A program made the position numbers and the translations under genes. Positions 9,233-16,892 of a stretch of 64,000 bases of DNA are shown piece after piece. The stretch is taken from contig NZ_CM002917.1 in the NCBI RefSeq assembly GCF_000154705.2, forward strand, positions 4,404,466 through 4,468,465, given 5' to 3'. The stretch comes from Hoeflea phototrophica DFL-43. Lineage in GTDB: Bacteria; Pseudomonadota; Alphaproteobacteria; Rhizobiales; Rhizobiaceae. The stretch's first letter is position 1; the number at the start of each line of letters is the position of its first letter. The notes below the pieces were generated by a model, which worked only from the letters and a program-made list of their open reading frames with translations, had not been told where the DNA came from and made no database searches.

Positions 9233-10459
9233 ATGACCAAGACGACGATGGACATACTGGTATGTGGCGGGGGCTATGTCGGCCTGTCGGCTGCAGTGGC
9301 CCTGAAGCTGGCCGCACCATCACTCGACATTGCCGTCATCGATGCAGCCCCTGAGGACGTCTGGCGCAAGGACCAGCGCGCCTCGGCGGTCGCCGCCGGC
9401 GCCAGGCGGCTATTGTCGCAATTGGGCGTCTGGGACGAAATCGCCGCCGAAGCCCAGCCGATCAATGACATGGTTGTCACAGATTCGCGCAGCTCGGACC
9501 CGATCCGGCCGGTGTTTCTGACATTTGGCGGCGCCATCGAGGCTGGCGAGCCCTTCGCCCACATGATGCCCAACGTCGCCATGGTCGGAGCGCTGCGACG
9601 CAAGGCCGAGGAAATCGGCGTGCCGATCCACCAGTCCACTGCAGCCTCCGGGCTGGAGGTCGATGAGCAGGAGGCCCGCATCGAGACTGCCGATGGCCGC
9701 ACGCTCACCGCAAGGCTGGTCGTCGCCGCCGACGGTGTCAGATCCCGCCTGCGCGACATGGCCGGGATCAAGACCCAGCATTGGGACTATGGCCAGTCCG
9801 GCATTGTCACCACCGTTGCCCATGAGCGTCCGCACAATGGCCGCGCCGAAGAGCATTTCATGCCGTCCGGCCCCTTTGCCATCCTGCCTTTGACCGGCAA
9901 CCGCTCGTCACTGGTCTGGACCGAACGCACCGCCGACGCGGAGCGGCTGATCAACCAGGATGATTTCGTGTTCGAGGCTGAACTCGAGCGCCGTTTCGGT
10001 CACCATCTGGGCGAGCTCCGGATCGAGGGAGGCCGCCGCGCATTTCCGCTGGGCCTGACACTGGCACGCGATTTCGTCAAACCACGCCTGGCGCTTGCCG
10101 GCGATGCGGCCCATGGCATCCATCCGATTGCCGGCCAGGGGCTCAATCTCGGTTTCCGCGATGTCGCGGCCCTGGCCGAAACCGTGGTCGAGGCCAACCG
10201 TCTCGGCCTGGACATCGGGTCGATGGCGGTTCTGGAGCGCTACCAGACCTGGAGACGGTTCGACACGGTGCGCATGGGTGTGACCAGCGATCTTTTGACC
10301 CGCATGTTCTCCAATGACATCACGCCGCTTCGGATGGTTCGTGATTTCGGATTAAGCCTGGTTGACCGGATGCCTGCCATGAAACGCTATTTCATCGATC
10401 AGGCCGCAGGCATTCCCGATGCCTCGGGTCCGCGGCTGTTGCGCGGCGAAGCCATCTGA
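9233..10459 (+). CDS. UbiH/UbiF/COQ6-family FAD-dependent hydroxylase
   Basis: Class A flavin monooxygenase of 408 residues, most likely a ring hydroxylase of ubiquinone biosynthesis. It has the Rossmann dinucleotide motif ILVCGGGYVGLSAA near 8-21, the mid-protein VVAADGVRSRLR motif, and GDAAHGIHPIAGQGLNLGFRDV, the diagnostic ubiquinone-hydroxylase flavin motif. Alphaproteobacteria use differing sets of such enzymes (UbiL, UbiM, UbiH), and I cannot tell which position this one hydroxylates. The start ATG 9233 lies 12 residues before the glycine motif; the in-frame extension to 9083 overlaps the tesB promoter region and was rejected. Confidence 0.88.
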   Translation: MTKTTMDILVCGGGYVGLSAAVALKLAAPSLDIAVIDAAPEDVWRKDQRASAVAAGARRLLSQLGVWDEIAAEAQPINDMVVTDSRSSDPIRPVFLTFGGAIEAGEPFAHMMPNVAMVGALRRKAEEIGVPIHQSTAASGLEVDEQEARIETADGRTLTARLVVAADGVRSRLRDMAGIKTQHWDYGQSGIVTTVAHERPHNGRAEEHFMPSGPFAILPLTGNRSSLVWTERTADAERLINQDDFVFEAELERRFGHHLGELRIEGGRRAFPLGLTLARDFVKPRLALAGDAAHGIHPIAGQGLNLGFRDVAALAETVVEANRLGLDIGSMAVLERYQTWRRFDTVRMGVTSDLLTRMFSNDITPLRMVRDFGLSLVDRMPAMKRYFIDQAAGIPDASGPRLLRGEAI

Positions 10460-10524
10460 CACCCTCCTTGAGGCAGATCCTGGCTACGGGGCACGCCCGC
10501 TTTTGGGGCCAAGGGTCTGGACCC

Positions 10525-10630
10525 TAATGCATGTCGCGCTCGATTGTATTCAATTGAGTGATAACGTACATGCATTAAATCAATGTGTTAGAGCGACCTT
10601 TGTGCGTCCAATTGGACGCACGGCGCTCTA
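10525..10630. repeat. Two-part palindromic intergenic repeat
   Basis: Two nested inverted repeats sit back to back. First, TAATGCATGT (10525-10534) pairs perfectly with ACATGCATTA (10568-10577), with a smaller TCGATTG/CAATTGA arm inside. Second, TAGAGCG (10589-10595) pairs with CGCTCTA (10624-10630), enclosing the 20-base palindrome GTGCGTCCAATTGGACGCAC (10602-10621). The wording and layout resemble palindromic repeats that recur between genes in Rhizobiaceae. Only one copy was noticed in this window, so its repeat status is from memory of such elements rather than from multiple copies seen here. Confidence 0.6.
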
Positions 10631-11200
10631 GGGCCCGATCTGCAGGCTCTGCTCGGCACGGCGCAGGCTTTCCACCAGAACGGTCATGTCGTCAAACGCA
10701 TGCGCCAGTGCAATCCCGCCCTGCCATTCAACCACCATGGAGCGCGCCCGGGCGAGCGCAATCGATGGGCGCGGACCGGTTTTCTGCAATTCGCGCGCAA
10801 TGAAACTCACAATCAGCTCGAAACTCTGGCCTGCCCGCGTTGAGGCTTCAGGCGCAGCGCGGCGGAAATCACGCACCGCCGCACTGATCGGGCATCCATT
10901 CTCGACCCGGCTCCGGTTTGACTGGCCGAGCCTGTTGAGCAAAAACCGGATGCGCTGACGCGGCTCCACCGCCGCCGCTTCGGCTTCCGTGATCAGCGAT
11001 TGGGTTTCTTCCACGAAAACATCGGCGACAGCCAGCGCCAGATCCGCCTTGGTGCGGTAGTAATAGAACATGTTGCCCTGCGGCACGCCCGCCTCGCCGG
11101 CAATCCCGGCGATACTGGTCGCGGCAAAGCCGTTTGCCCAGAACATCCGGGCCGCTGCCGCGACAATCGCATCACGTCTCTGGTCGCCTTTTTTTGACAT
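10628..11200 (-). CDS. TetR/AcrR-family transcriptional regulator
   Basis: One-component repressor of 190 residues. The N-terminal DNA-binding domain has RDAIVAAAARMFWANGFAATSIAGIAGEAG then GVPQGNMFYYYRTKADL, the canonical TetR helix-turn-helix with the YYYRTKADL tail at about 47-55. The C-terminal ligand domain (about 80-190) contains a CPI motif (GCPISAAVRDF) seen in NemR-like and AcuR-like sensors, where the cysteine can be redox- or electrophile-reactive; that role is inference. No obvious target is divergent from it; the downstream neighbour is the repeat and then the oppositely oriented hydroxylase gene. Confidence 0.88.
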   Translation of the reverse strand: MSKKGDQRRDAIVAAAARMFWANGFAATSIAGIAGEAGVPQGNMFYYYRTKADLALAVADVFVEETQSLITEAEAAAVEPRQRIRFLLNRLGQSNRSRVENGCPISAAVRDFRRAAPEASTRAGQSFELIVSFIARELQKTGPRPSIALARARSMVVEWQGGIALAHAFDDMTVLVESLRRAEQSLQIGP

Positions 11201-11337
11201 GGTTCCAGCCTAACTGATTTGGTCAGATGACTTATAATGGACGCGCAGGCACGCGCCTAGAACAGAACTTGGTCAATCCCGCCATCCGCACAGAACATCC
11301 CCATCGGGCCTTTAACGCCCTTTTTAACCAACAGCTA

Positions 11338-11559
11338 TCAGTCTTCGTCGGGAAGCTGGCGGGCCTCTGAGACCAGCATGATCGGGATTCCATCTCGCAC
11401 CGGATAGGCGAGCCGCGCACGTTCGGAAATCAATTCGTTCTGCTCGGAATCATATTTCAGAGGACCGTAGGTGAGTGGGCAAACCAGAAGCTCGAGCATC
11501 TTGACGTCCACAGATCCAACGGATCGCACAGCCCGTGCCGGTTCGCTCTTCTTGCTCAT
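11338..11559 (-). CDS. Trm112-like protein
   Basis: Small protein of 73 residues with the Trm112/UPF0434 (YcaR) fold. Signatures are [14 protein letters not shown] near 24-37, the middle [20 protein letters not shown] and a terminal acidic tail. Bacterial members usually have one CP motif plus [10 protein letters not shown], as here, rather than the four zinc cysteines of eukaryotic Trm112. In eukaryotes Trm112 activates methyltransferases; the bacterial partner is not established. It lies 15 bases after the LON-domain gene and is probably cotranscribed with it and the thioredoxin gene. Confidence 0.88.
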   Translation of the reverse strand: MSKKSEPARAVRSVGSVDVKMLELLVCPLTYGPLKYDSEQNELISERARLAYPVRDGIPIMLVSEARQLPDED

Positions 11560-11574
11560 TCCAGTATCATATTC

Positions 11575-12252
11575 CTATTGCAGGACCCGGTCATAATCAT
11601 CGCCATCGCGCGCCAGTGCAATCTCGGTGATTGCGACCAGCGTTTCGGCGCGGGTCTTGGTGTCTCCGGCTTCCAGAAGCGCTTGTTTCTCCGCCGGTCC
11701 ATAGGGTGACATCATCGACAGCGAATTGACCAGCGAAACTGTGCTGGCACGTTCGACCGAACTCCAGTCTGCTTCCAGATTGTTGGCGTCGAGATAGGCC
11801 CGGAAACTGTCGAGCAGCGCCTTTCGATCCACATCTGCGCCATCATCGGCGGCGTCGAGATCAGACCCAAACGGGGCGATCGCACAGACGCGGTAGGGCC
11901 TGCCGTCCTGGCTCAACTCCTCAAGCACACGGAACCGGCAGATGCCGCCCAGCGTGATTACGTACCGGCCATCTCCGGTTTCGCCAAGCGATGTGATCCG
12001 CCCCAGACACCCGACTGAACACAGATCCTTGACCGGCCCCGGGCTGTTGCCGCCATTCTCGAGCGCAGGCTGGATGATGCCGATCACCCGGTCGGAAACC
12101 AGCGCATCATCGAACATCGCCAGGTACCGCGGTTCGAAAATATTGAGCGGCAATTGCGCCCCGGGCAGCAGCAAGGCACCAGAAAGCGGGAACACCGGTA
12201 CCTGCTCCGGAACATCCGCTACGGTCCGATAGGATTTGTTGCCAACCTGCAT
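11575..12252 (-). CDS. LON substrate-binding-domain protein
   Basis: Protein of 225 residues made only of the N-terminal substrate-binding domain of Lon protease (PUA-like then helical bundle); no AAA or Ser/Lys protease part follows. Key segments are VPVFPLSGALLLPGAQLPLNIFEPRY split over residues 18-43, then GCLGRITSLGETGDGRYVITLGG-type strands. Start ATG 12252 gives a normal domain boundary; the longer frame to 12585 overlaps the thioredoxin gene. Such stand-alone LON domains are common beside a thioredoxin-TPR gene and a Trm112 gene in Rhizobiales, and their biochemical role is unknown. Confidence 0.85.
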   Translation of the reverse strand: MQVGNKSYRTVADVPEQVPVFPLSGALLLPGAQLPLNIFEPRYLAMFDDALVSDRVIGIIQPALENGGNSPGPVKDLCSVGCLGRITSLGETGDGRYVITLGGICRFRVLEELSQDGRPYRVCAIAPFGSDLDAADDGADVDRKALLDSFRAYLDANNLEADWSSVERASTVSLVNSLSMMSPYGPAEKQALLEAGDTKTRAETLVAITEIALARDGDDYDRVLQ

Positions 12253-12334
12253 GCCTGTCCGCCTTGCTTGTTCTACCACTGCAAATGTGGAGCGAGACGC
12301 AAGTTTCTCAAGGGCCTCCAGGTGATTCCCGGTA

Positions 12335-13336
12335 TCACGAGAACAGCAACGATGAGAGTTGCCGCCTCGCCGACAGCGTCGCCGGATCAACCGGGCCCCA
12401 GGCTTCGAAGAATTCGAGCAGGGCCTTGCGCGCCGCCTCGTCTTCCCACTTACGGTCCTTGCGCATGATCGTGAACAGCTCCTCCGCGGCAGCGTCGCGA
12501 TGACCCTTGGCGTTGAGGATTTTGGCAAATTGCAGCCGCGCCTCATGATCATCCGGGTTTTTCGCAAGACGCGCCTCGAGTTCAACCGGGTCGCCCAGCT
12601 GAGCCACTTCGCGCGCCATTTCCAGCCGTTTGATCACCGAAGCGACCTCCGGATCCTTGCGCCCCTCCGCATCAATCACCGCCAGCATCTGTTCGGCGCG
12701 ATCCAGATCGCCCATTTCCATCATGCAGGCCGCAAGGCCGGCCGCGGCGCCGGCATGACCTGACTGCATCTGCAAGATGGCGGCAAAGCCCTGGGCCGCC
12801 TGCTCCATGTTGCCATCCGCCATAGCCGCCCGCGATTGCTCCAGAACAGCTTCTATCTGGGCTTCGGCCGGGGAAACGCCCGGAGGCCCGGCGACCTTTT
12901 CAATAAATTCGCGGATCTGGCTGTCCGGCAGAGCGCCCATGAACCCGTCGACCGGCTTGCCACCGGAGAAGGCGACCACGGCAGGGATCGACTGAATGCC
13001 CATCTGACCCGGAATGGCCGGATGATCATCAATGTTGAGCTTGACCAGCTTGACCCGGCCTCCGGACTCTTGCACAGCCTTTTCGATAACCGGGGTCAAC
13101 TGCTTGCAAGGACCGCACCACGGCGCCCAGAAATCAACCAGCACCGTGACATCCTGCGAGGCCTGGATCACGTCTGCGGTAAAATCGGCTGTTGTGGTAT
13201 CTTTGATAAGATCGCCACCGGCCTGACCCGGTTGCCCTGACACGGCAGGTGCCGTCTGCGGCTTGTCGCCAAACGTCACATTCCCGCTCATCTGGGCGCC
13301 AGATGCCGGTGCATAGGGATTTTCAAAATCGCTCAT
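12335..13336 (-). CDS. Thioredoxin-TPR co-chaperone, CnoX/YbbN-like
   Basis: Protein of 333 residues. A disordered Pro/Gly/Ala-rich N-terminus (about 1-45) precedes a thioredoxin domain with DFWAPWCGPCKQL at about 68-80 (Cys74, Cys77). It is followed by a helical TPR-like region of about 200 residues (repeated LDRAEQML, EARLAKNPDDHEARLQFA). This layout is that of CnoX/YbbN, a holdase that hands oxidised clients to GroEL or DnaK. E. coli CnoX has lost the CxxC motif, whereas this one keeps the full redox motif, so it may also reduce mixed disulfides. The adjacent LON-domain and Trm112 genes suggest a small protein-quality operon. Confidence 0.88.
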   Translation of the reverse strand: MSDFENPYAPASGAQMSGNVTFGDKPQTAPAVSGQPGQAGGDLIKDTTTADFTADVIQASQDVTVLVDFWAPWCGPCKQLTPVIEKAVQESGGRVKLVKLNIDDHPAIPGQMGIQSIPAVVAFSGGKPVDGFMGALPDSQIREFIEKVAGPPGVSPAEAQIEAVLEQSRAAMADGNMEQAAQGFAAILQMQSGHAGAAAGLAACMMEMGDLDRAEQMLAVIDAEGRKDPEVASVIKRLEMAREVAQLGDPVELEARLAKNPDDHEARLQFAKILNAKGHRDAAAEELFTIMRKDRKWEDEAARKALLEFFEAWGPVDPATLSARRQLSSLLFS

Positions 13337-13386
13337 GGTCTGCTTCCGTGCATTGAATAGGATTTCACTGGTTTAAACGTCGTGTT

Positions 13387-13893
13387 TCAGGTCGACACTT
13401 TCAAGATCATCGGTTCATGGCCTGTATCGGCGAGAAAACGCTTCAGATCCTCCCGCGCGATTGAAGTGGTTGCCTCATTGATCAGCGGATGCGCATTGAT
13501 GATGTCATACTCCATCAGCGGCGCGTCAATGACGATTGTCACATCATGGCCGGGATCATTGATGGCCGAAAAGATGGTCACCGAGCCCGGCGCCACGCCG
13601 AGTTTCTCCATCAGGGCTTCATGTTTACCAAAAGACACCCGCCCACTGGCCCCGATCAGGGTGTGAATGGTCCTGAGATTGACCTCGGCATTTTCTTCCA
13701 GGGTGACCAGGAAATACCGTCCCTTCTTGTCCTTGAGGAACAGGTTCTTGGTGTGACCGCCAGGGATCTGATCGCGCAGCCCTTGGGACTCGGCAACCGT
13801 GAACACCGGCGGATGCTCCATGGTGCTGTGGGTGATGTTGAGCGCATCAAGGCGGTCAAAAAGGTCTTTGCGTGTCTTGGGTATCGATGTCAT
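13387..13893 (-). CDS. Prolyl-tRNA deacylase (YbaK/ProXp family)
   Basis: Trans-editing protein of 168 residues in the YbaK/ProRS-INS superfamily. It has HSTMEHPPVFTVAES near 21-35, GGHTKNLFLKDKK near 45-57 with the conserved Lys, the central NLRTIHTLIGASGRVSFG and C-terminal FLADTGHEP. The GGHTKNLFL block is typical of ProXp-ala (PrdX), which removes alanine misattached to tRNA-Pro. The exact substrate preference cannot be set by eye. It is separated from the thioredoxin gene by 50 bases in the same direction. Confidence 0.9.
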   Translation of the reverse strand: MTSIPKTRKDLFDRLDALNITHSTMEHPPVFTVAESQGLRDQIPGGHTKNLFLKDKKGRYFLVTLEENAEVNLRTIHTLIGASGRVSFGKHEALMEKLGVAPGSVTIFSAINDPGHDVTIVIDAPLMEYDIINAHPLINEATTSIAREDLKRFLADTGHEPMILKVST

Positions 13894-14248
13894 GGGCAGA
13901 GGCTCACCGGCAATTCAAAGGGCAGTCTTGGAGATTTCAAATGCGAAAATGGTGGGTTTCGCATTGATTGGCAAAACCGCGCCTTCCCGCTTGATCCCTT
14001 GATAGGCAACCCGGCCATGCTTCGCAATGGCCGGGCGGGCGCTGGGTTCCCGACCGCGGACGTCTGCGCGGCCTTTGTCTGGCGCCAAATCAGCCCGCGG
14101 CCCGCCGCTTTGCAGCACTCTTGTGACATCACATGCACGGGGCTGAAATTTCCCTGTTGCAATTCATTTCAGCTTGCGCCATATAGCGCCGGTCCGAGCC
14201 CTTTGGGGAACGGAACTCCGGTCCGGATACCCACGGATCAGATGATGA
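13894..14248. other. Gap between prolyl-tRNA deacylase gene and tRNA-Gly
   Basis: No supported gene. Minus-strand frames at 13915-14118 and 13890-14162 lack ribosome sites and have unprotein-like composition. A 9-bp hairpin, CCCGGCCAT (14010-14018) with ATGGCCGGG (14027-14035), has no T-run on either side. The section before 14249 should hold the tRNA promoter. Confidence 0.5.
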
Positions 14249-14323
14249 GCGGGCGTAGCTCAGGGGTAGAGCACAACCTTGCCAAGGTTGGGGTCGGGCG
14301 TTCGAATCGCCTCGCCCGCTCCA
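14249..14323 (+). tRNA. tRNA-Gly (anticodon GCC)
   Basis: Full cloverleaf. The acceptor stem GCGGGCG pairs with CGCCCGC, the D arm GCTC-AGGGGTA-GAGC is normal, and the anticodon stem CAACC/GGTTG holds loop TTGCCAA. The T arm is GGGCG/CGCCT around TTCGAAT. The CCA at 14321-14323 is encoded. It reads GGC (and wobble GGU) glycine codons. There is no integrase or repeat after it, so the tRNA does not mark an island here. Confidence 0.96.
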
Positions 14324-14530
14324 GTTTTTCCGGAAACACAGTCTTGAGCCGGTCTGACCGCCTTGTGCGGCAGCGATCGGTTTGATCGACATCAACGCGC
14401 GGCCCGCCCGGATTTCAGACGCTGTTCGCAGCCAAGAGCCAATTCCCGGCGATCAAACGCGGTCGGCCCGATCAGGTCCACGGAAGGAGCAGAGACTTGC
14501 AGTTATGTCCCTCATATCCGGCGGCGCATC

Positions 14531-14965
14531 ATGATTGTTGAACTCGCCATCGGCACCGTGACCATCATTACCTCAATGACAGTCATGATCGGGTTTGTTC
14601 TGATCGCGCTGCGTCTGGTGCGCAATGCGGAAGACAATTATGCCGATCACCGGCCGGCATTGTGGCAATTTTTCCTGATGCTCGCGGTCACGGTGGCGCT
14701 GGTTCTTGGGACCAACACCGTCTGCGTCTGGCTTTGGGCCGGGCTATTCCGTGTTCTCGGCGTGTTTGCGACGCTTGAAGAGGCAGTCTATTTTTCCATG
14801 GTGTCCTTCACCACGGTCGGTTACGGCGATGTGGTGGTGGACAAGGGCTGGCGAATTCTCTCAGGCTTCGTCGCAGTCAACGGGCTTTTGGCCTTTGGAA
14901 TTTTCACCGCGGTGCTGATCGAGGTCATTCGAAGCCTGTCCAACCGTTACATGCCGCGGGGCTGA
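14531..14965 (+). CDS. Two-helix potassium channel-type protein
   Basis: Small membrane protein of 144 residues. It has a first helix near 5-30, a second near 42-65, then the pore loop SFTTVGYGDVVV (about 95-106) with the K+ selectivity filter TVGYGD, and a last helix near 110-138. This is an Ion_trans_2 domain preceded by an extra N-terminal helix. There is no cytosolic RCK or cyclic-nucleotide domain, so gating is unknown. Start ATG 14531 is chosen because the hydrophobic segment begins at once; the upstream frame to 14363 overlaps the region just after tRNA-Gly and has no sensible composition. Confidence 0.82.
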   Translation: MIVELAIGTVTIITSMTVMIGFVLIALRLVRNAEDNYADHRPALWQFFLMLAVTVALVLGTNTVCVWLWAGLFRVLGVFATLEEAVYFSMVSFTTVGYGDVVVDKGWRILSGFVAVNGLLAFGIFTAVLIEVIRSLSNRYMPRG

Positions 14966-15078
14966 ACCCGCGCGATTGCAAGGCATTTGGCCGCCGCCCA
15001 CTCGAAAGCGTGTCATCATTTGCCTATATGAAGCTCCAGAGGGCTCTTTGCGGCCCACCCGAAGTAACAGGACATTCC

Positions 15079-15501
15079 ATGGCGCGCAGCGATCAGACCG
15101 GAGATTGGCAGGGACGGCATGCGCCGAGCCTGAGCGTTTTCGAATCGATTGCCATCGATTCCTATGCACGTCTGCCCGACCACTTTCGCGCGCTCACCGG
15201 CGAACTTTCGATCGTGGTGGAAGATTTCCCCGATGACGAGATCTTCGAGGATATGGGGCTGGAAACACCGTTCGATCTGCTCGGCCTGTTTGAGGGACGC
15301 GGCCTTTCGGAGCGCTTCACCATCGAAACCGGCGAGCTGCCCAACCGGATCATGCTCTACCGGCGTCCGATCATCGACTATTGGGCCGAGAACGACGAAA
15401 CCCTGGGCGACATCATCACCCATGTGCTGATTCACGAGATCGGTCACCATTTCAGCATGTCTGACGACGACATCGAGCGCATCGAGGCCGCGGCGGAATA
15501 A
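15079..15501 (+). CDS. Zincin-like metallopeptidase family protein
   Basis: Protein of 140 residues in the small minimal-gluzincin family (DUF1025-like). The zinc motif is HEIGHHF near 121-127, and the following SDDDIERIE supplies the distal acidic ligand typical of this family. Conserved earlier segments are SLSVFESIAIDSYARLP, IVVEDFPDDE and LPNRIMLYRRPI. Start ATG 15079 follows GGACATTCC; an earlier ATG at 15028 would add 17 residues. Substrate unknown; family members are cytosolic and widespread in alphaproteobacteria. It converges on the M20 amidohydrolase gene. Confidence 0.85.
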   Translation: MARSDQTGDWQGRHAPSLSVFESIAIDSYARLPDHFRALTGELSIVVEDFPDDEIFEDMGLETPFDLLGLFEGRGLSERFTIETGELPNRIMLYRRPIIDYWAENDETLGDIITHVLIHEIGHHFSMSDDDIERIEAAAE

Positions 15502-15513
15502 GAAGCCCTCGCT

Positions 15514-16689
15514 TCAGTCCGCTGTCTGCTCGCCGCACAGGTCACGGGCAATATGCTCGAATATCGCCACTCCGGGACCGATCAACTCGTCAGGAAAATC
15601 AAAATCGGGATTGTGCAGCCTTGGATGGTCCTCACCCGAGCCAAGCACGAAAAGCGCCGCTTTCGCCACGCTGCCAAACCGGCCGAAATCTTCCGACCAG
15701 CGGTACGGATCGCCAACCTCGACACGCCCCGCCCCAAGCGCCAATGCAGCGGCTTCAATGCTGGCGACAGCATCCTCATGATTGTGGCCGGCAGCGAAAC
15801 CCTCATGGCGGTCAAGGGAAACACCCAACCCACCGGCATCCGCCAGGCGATGGACAAGCTTTTCCGCTTCATCCATCAGCTGGGCCTGCATTTCGTCATC
15901 GATAGCCCGGATGGTGACCCAGATATCGGCTTCGCCGGGAGCGATCCCGAAGGCAGCCTCGCCAAGCCGCGCATGCGAAAGCGTGACCAGCGAATGCCCC
16001 GGAATGTGGCCGAGCGTTTCGGGGAGTGCCGGCAGCGCATCCATCAGCCGGCCCATCACCGCAGCCGGGCTCAGCCCCGCCTCGGGCTGCGCCGCATGCG
16101 CGGTACGGCCCGAAAGCCGGACCGCCAGTCCCTCGGATGCAAAGGTGAACGGGCCGGGCCGCACGCCCACCGCACCCAGCGGCAGACCGGGCAGATTGTG
16201 AAGCGCAAAGGCGAAATCCGGCTTGATCCTCTTAAAACGCGGATCGGCAATCACATCGGCTGCCCCGGCCCCGGTTTCTTCCGCGGGCTGGAACAGCAAG
16301 ATCACTTTGCCGCGCGTTGGACGGTTTTCGGCAAGCTGCATCGCAAGCCCGCACAGGATCGCCATATGCCCGTCATGGCCGCACAGGTGCCCCTTGCCCT
16401 CGATTTCCGAACGCCAACCGAAGCTCGAAATCTCGGTAATCGGCAAACCATCAAGTTCACAGCGGAAAAGAACCGCCGGGCCATCGGCTCCACTGTCATA
16501 GATCGCAGCAACCCCATGGCTTCCAAGTTCCGTGAGGATCTCGTCGGGTTGGTGGCGCTTCAGTTCAGCGACAATATGAGCAGCGGTTTCGCTTTCCTGG
16601 CCTGAAAGCTCGGGCCGGCGGTGCAGGGCATGGCGCAGGGTGACCAGTTCAGCCGGCGCCGTCCGTCTTAGCAAAGCGGTCAAGGTCAC
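15514..16689 (-). CDS. M20 family amidohydrolase (hippurate hydrolase / IAA-amino acid hydrolase type)
   Basis: Metal-dependent deacylase of 391 residues. Motifs are RRPELSGQE near 25-33, GHLCGHDGHMAIL with metal His/Cys ligands near 97-108, LFQPAEETGAGA near 131-142, FALHNLPGLPLG and the late WSEDFGRF loop. Such enzymes release carboxylic acids from N-acyl amino acids. The gene starts with GTG at 16689, overlapping the stop of the DUF1737 gene in GTGA, so the two are translationally coupled. It is the third gene of a CitE-like / DUF1737 / M20 unit. Physiological substrate unknown. Confidence 0.9.
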   Translation of the reverse strand: MTLTALLRRTAPAELVTLRHALHRRPELSGQESETAAHIVAELKRHQPDEILTELGSHGVAAIYDSGADGPAVLFRCELDGLPITEISSFGWRSEIEGKGHLCGHDGHMAILCGLAMQLAENRPTRGKVILLFQPAEETGAGAADVIADPRFKRIKPDFAFALHNLPGLPLGAVGVRPGPFTFASEGLAVRLSGRTAHAAQPEAGLSPAAVMGRLMDALPALPETLGHIPGHSLVTLSHARLGEAAFGIAPGEADIWVTIRAIDDEMQAQLMDEAEKLVHRLADAGGLGVSLDRHEGFAAGHNHEDAVASIEAAALALGAGRVEVGDPYRWSEDFGRFGSVAKAALFVLGSGEDHPRLHNPDFDFPDELIGPGVAIFEHIARDLCGEQTAD

Positions 16690-16892
16690 TGTTCCCCGAG
16701 TTCCATGTCAGGACTGTAGTCCTTGCCCTCAACCTCTTTGGTAACAGCCTGGCCACATTGCATCAGCCCGGTTTCCGCATTGAAGGCATAGGCCGGCGAG
16801 CCGTGCAGCTCCCAGCCTTTCGACAGTGCGAGACTGACCTTGTGGCAAAAGGCCGAATCATCGGGTCCGGTCAGCAATCGATAGAGTTTCAT
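16686..16892 (-). CDS. DUF1737 domain protein
   Basis: Short protein of 68 residues: MKLYRLLTGPDDSAFCHKV at the start, then KGWELHGSPAYAFN and QCGQAVTKEVEG. This is the DUF1737 pattern (L-TG-D-F---V---L--GW-L-G). No function is known for the domain. It starts at ATG 16892 inside ATGA with the stop of the CitE-like gene, and ends in GTGA with the M20 gene. It is therefore embedded between two enzymes with four-base overlaps on both sides, implying a shared pathway or role as an accessory subunit (inference). Confidence 0.85.
   Translation of the reverse strand: MKLYRLLTGPDDSAFCHKVSLALSKGWELHGSPAYAFNAETGLMQCGQAVTKEVEGKDYSPDMELGEQ

Noticed and set aside
8226..9236. 336-codon plus-strand frame opposite tesB
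   Set aside because: Antisense shadow of a thioesterase with intact motifs.
13915..14118. 67-codon minus-strand frame before tRNA-Gly
   Set aside because: No ribosome site, no recognisable fold, and overlaps a hairpin.
14249..14323. tRNA-Gly as an attachment site of an island
   Set aside because: No integrase, direct repeat of the tRNA 3' end, or composition change follows; the genes on both sides look like core genes.
15553..16605. 350-codon plus-strand frame opposite the M20 gene
   Set aside because: Antisense shadow; no start context and no motif.
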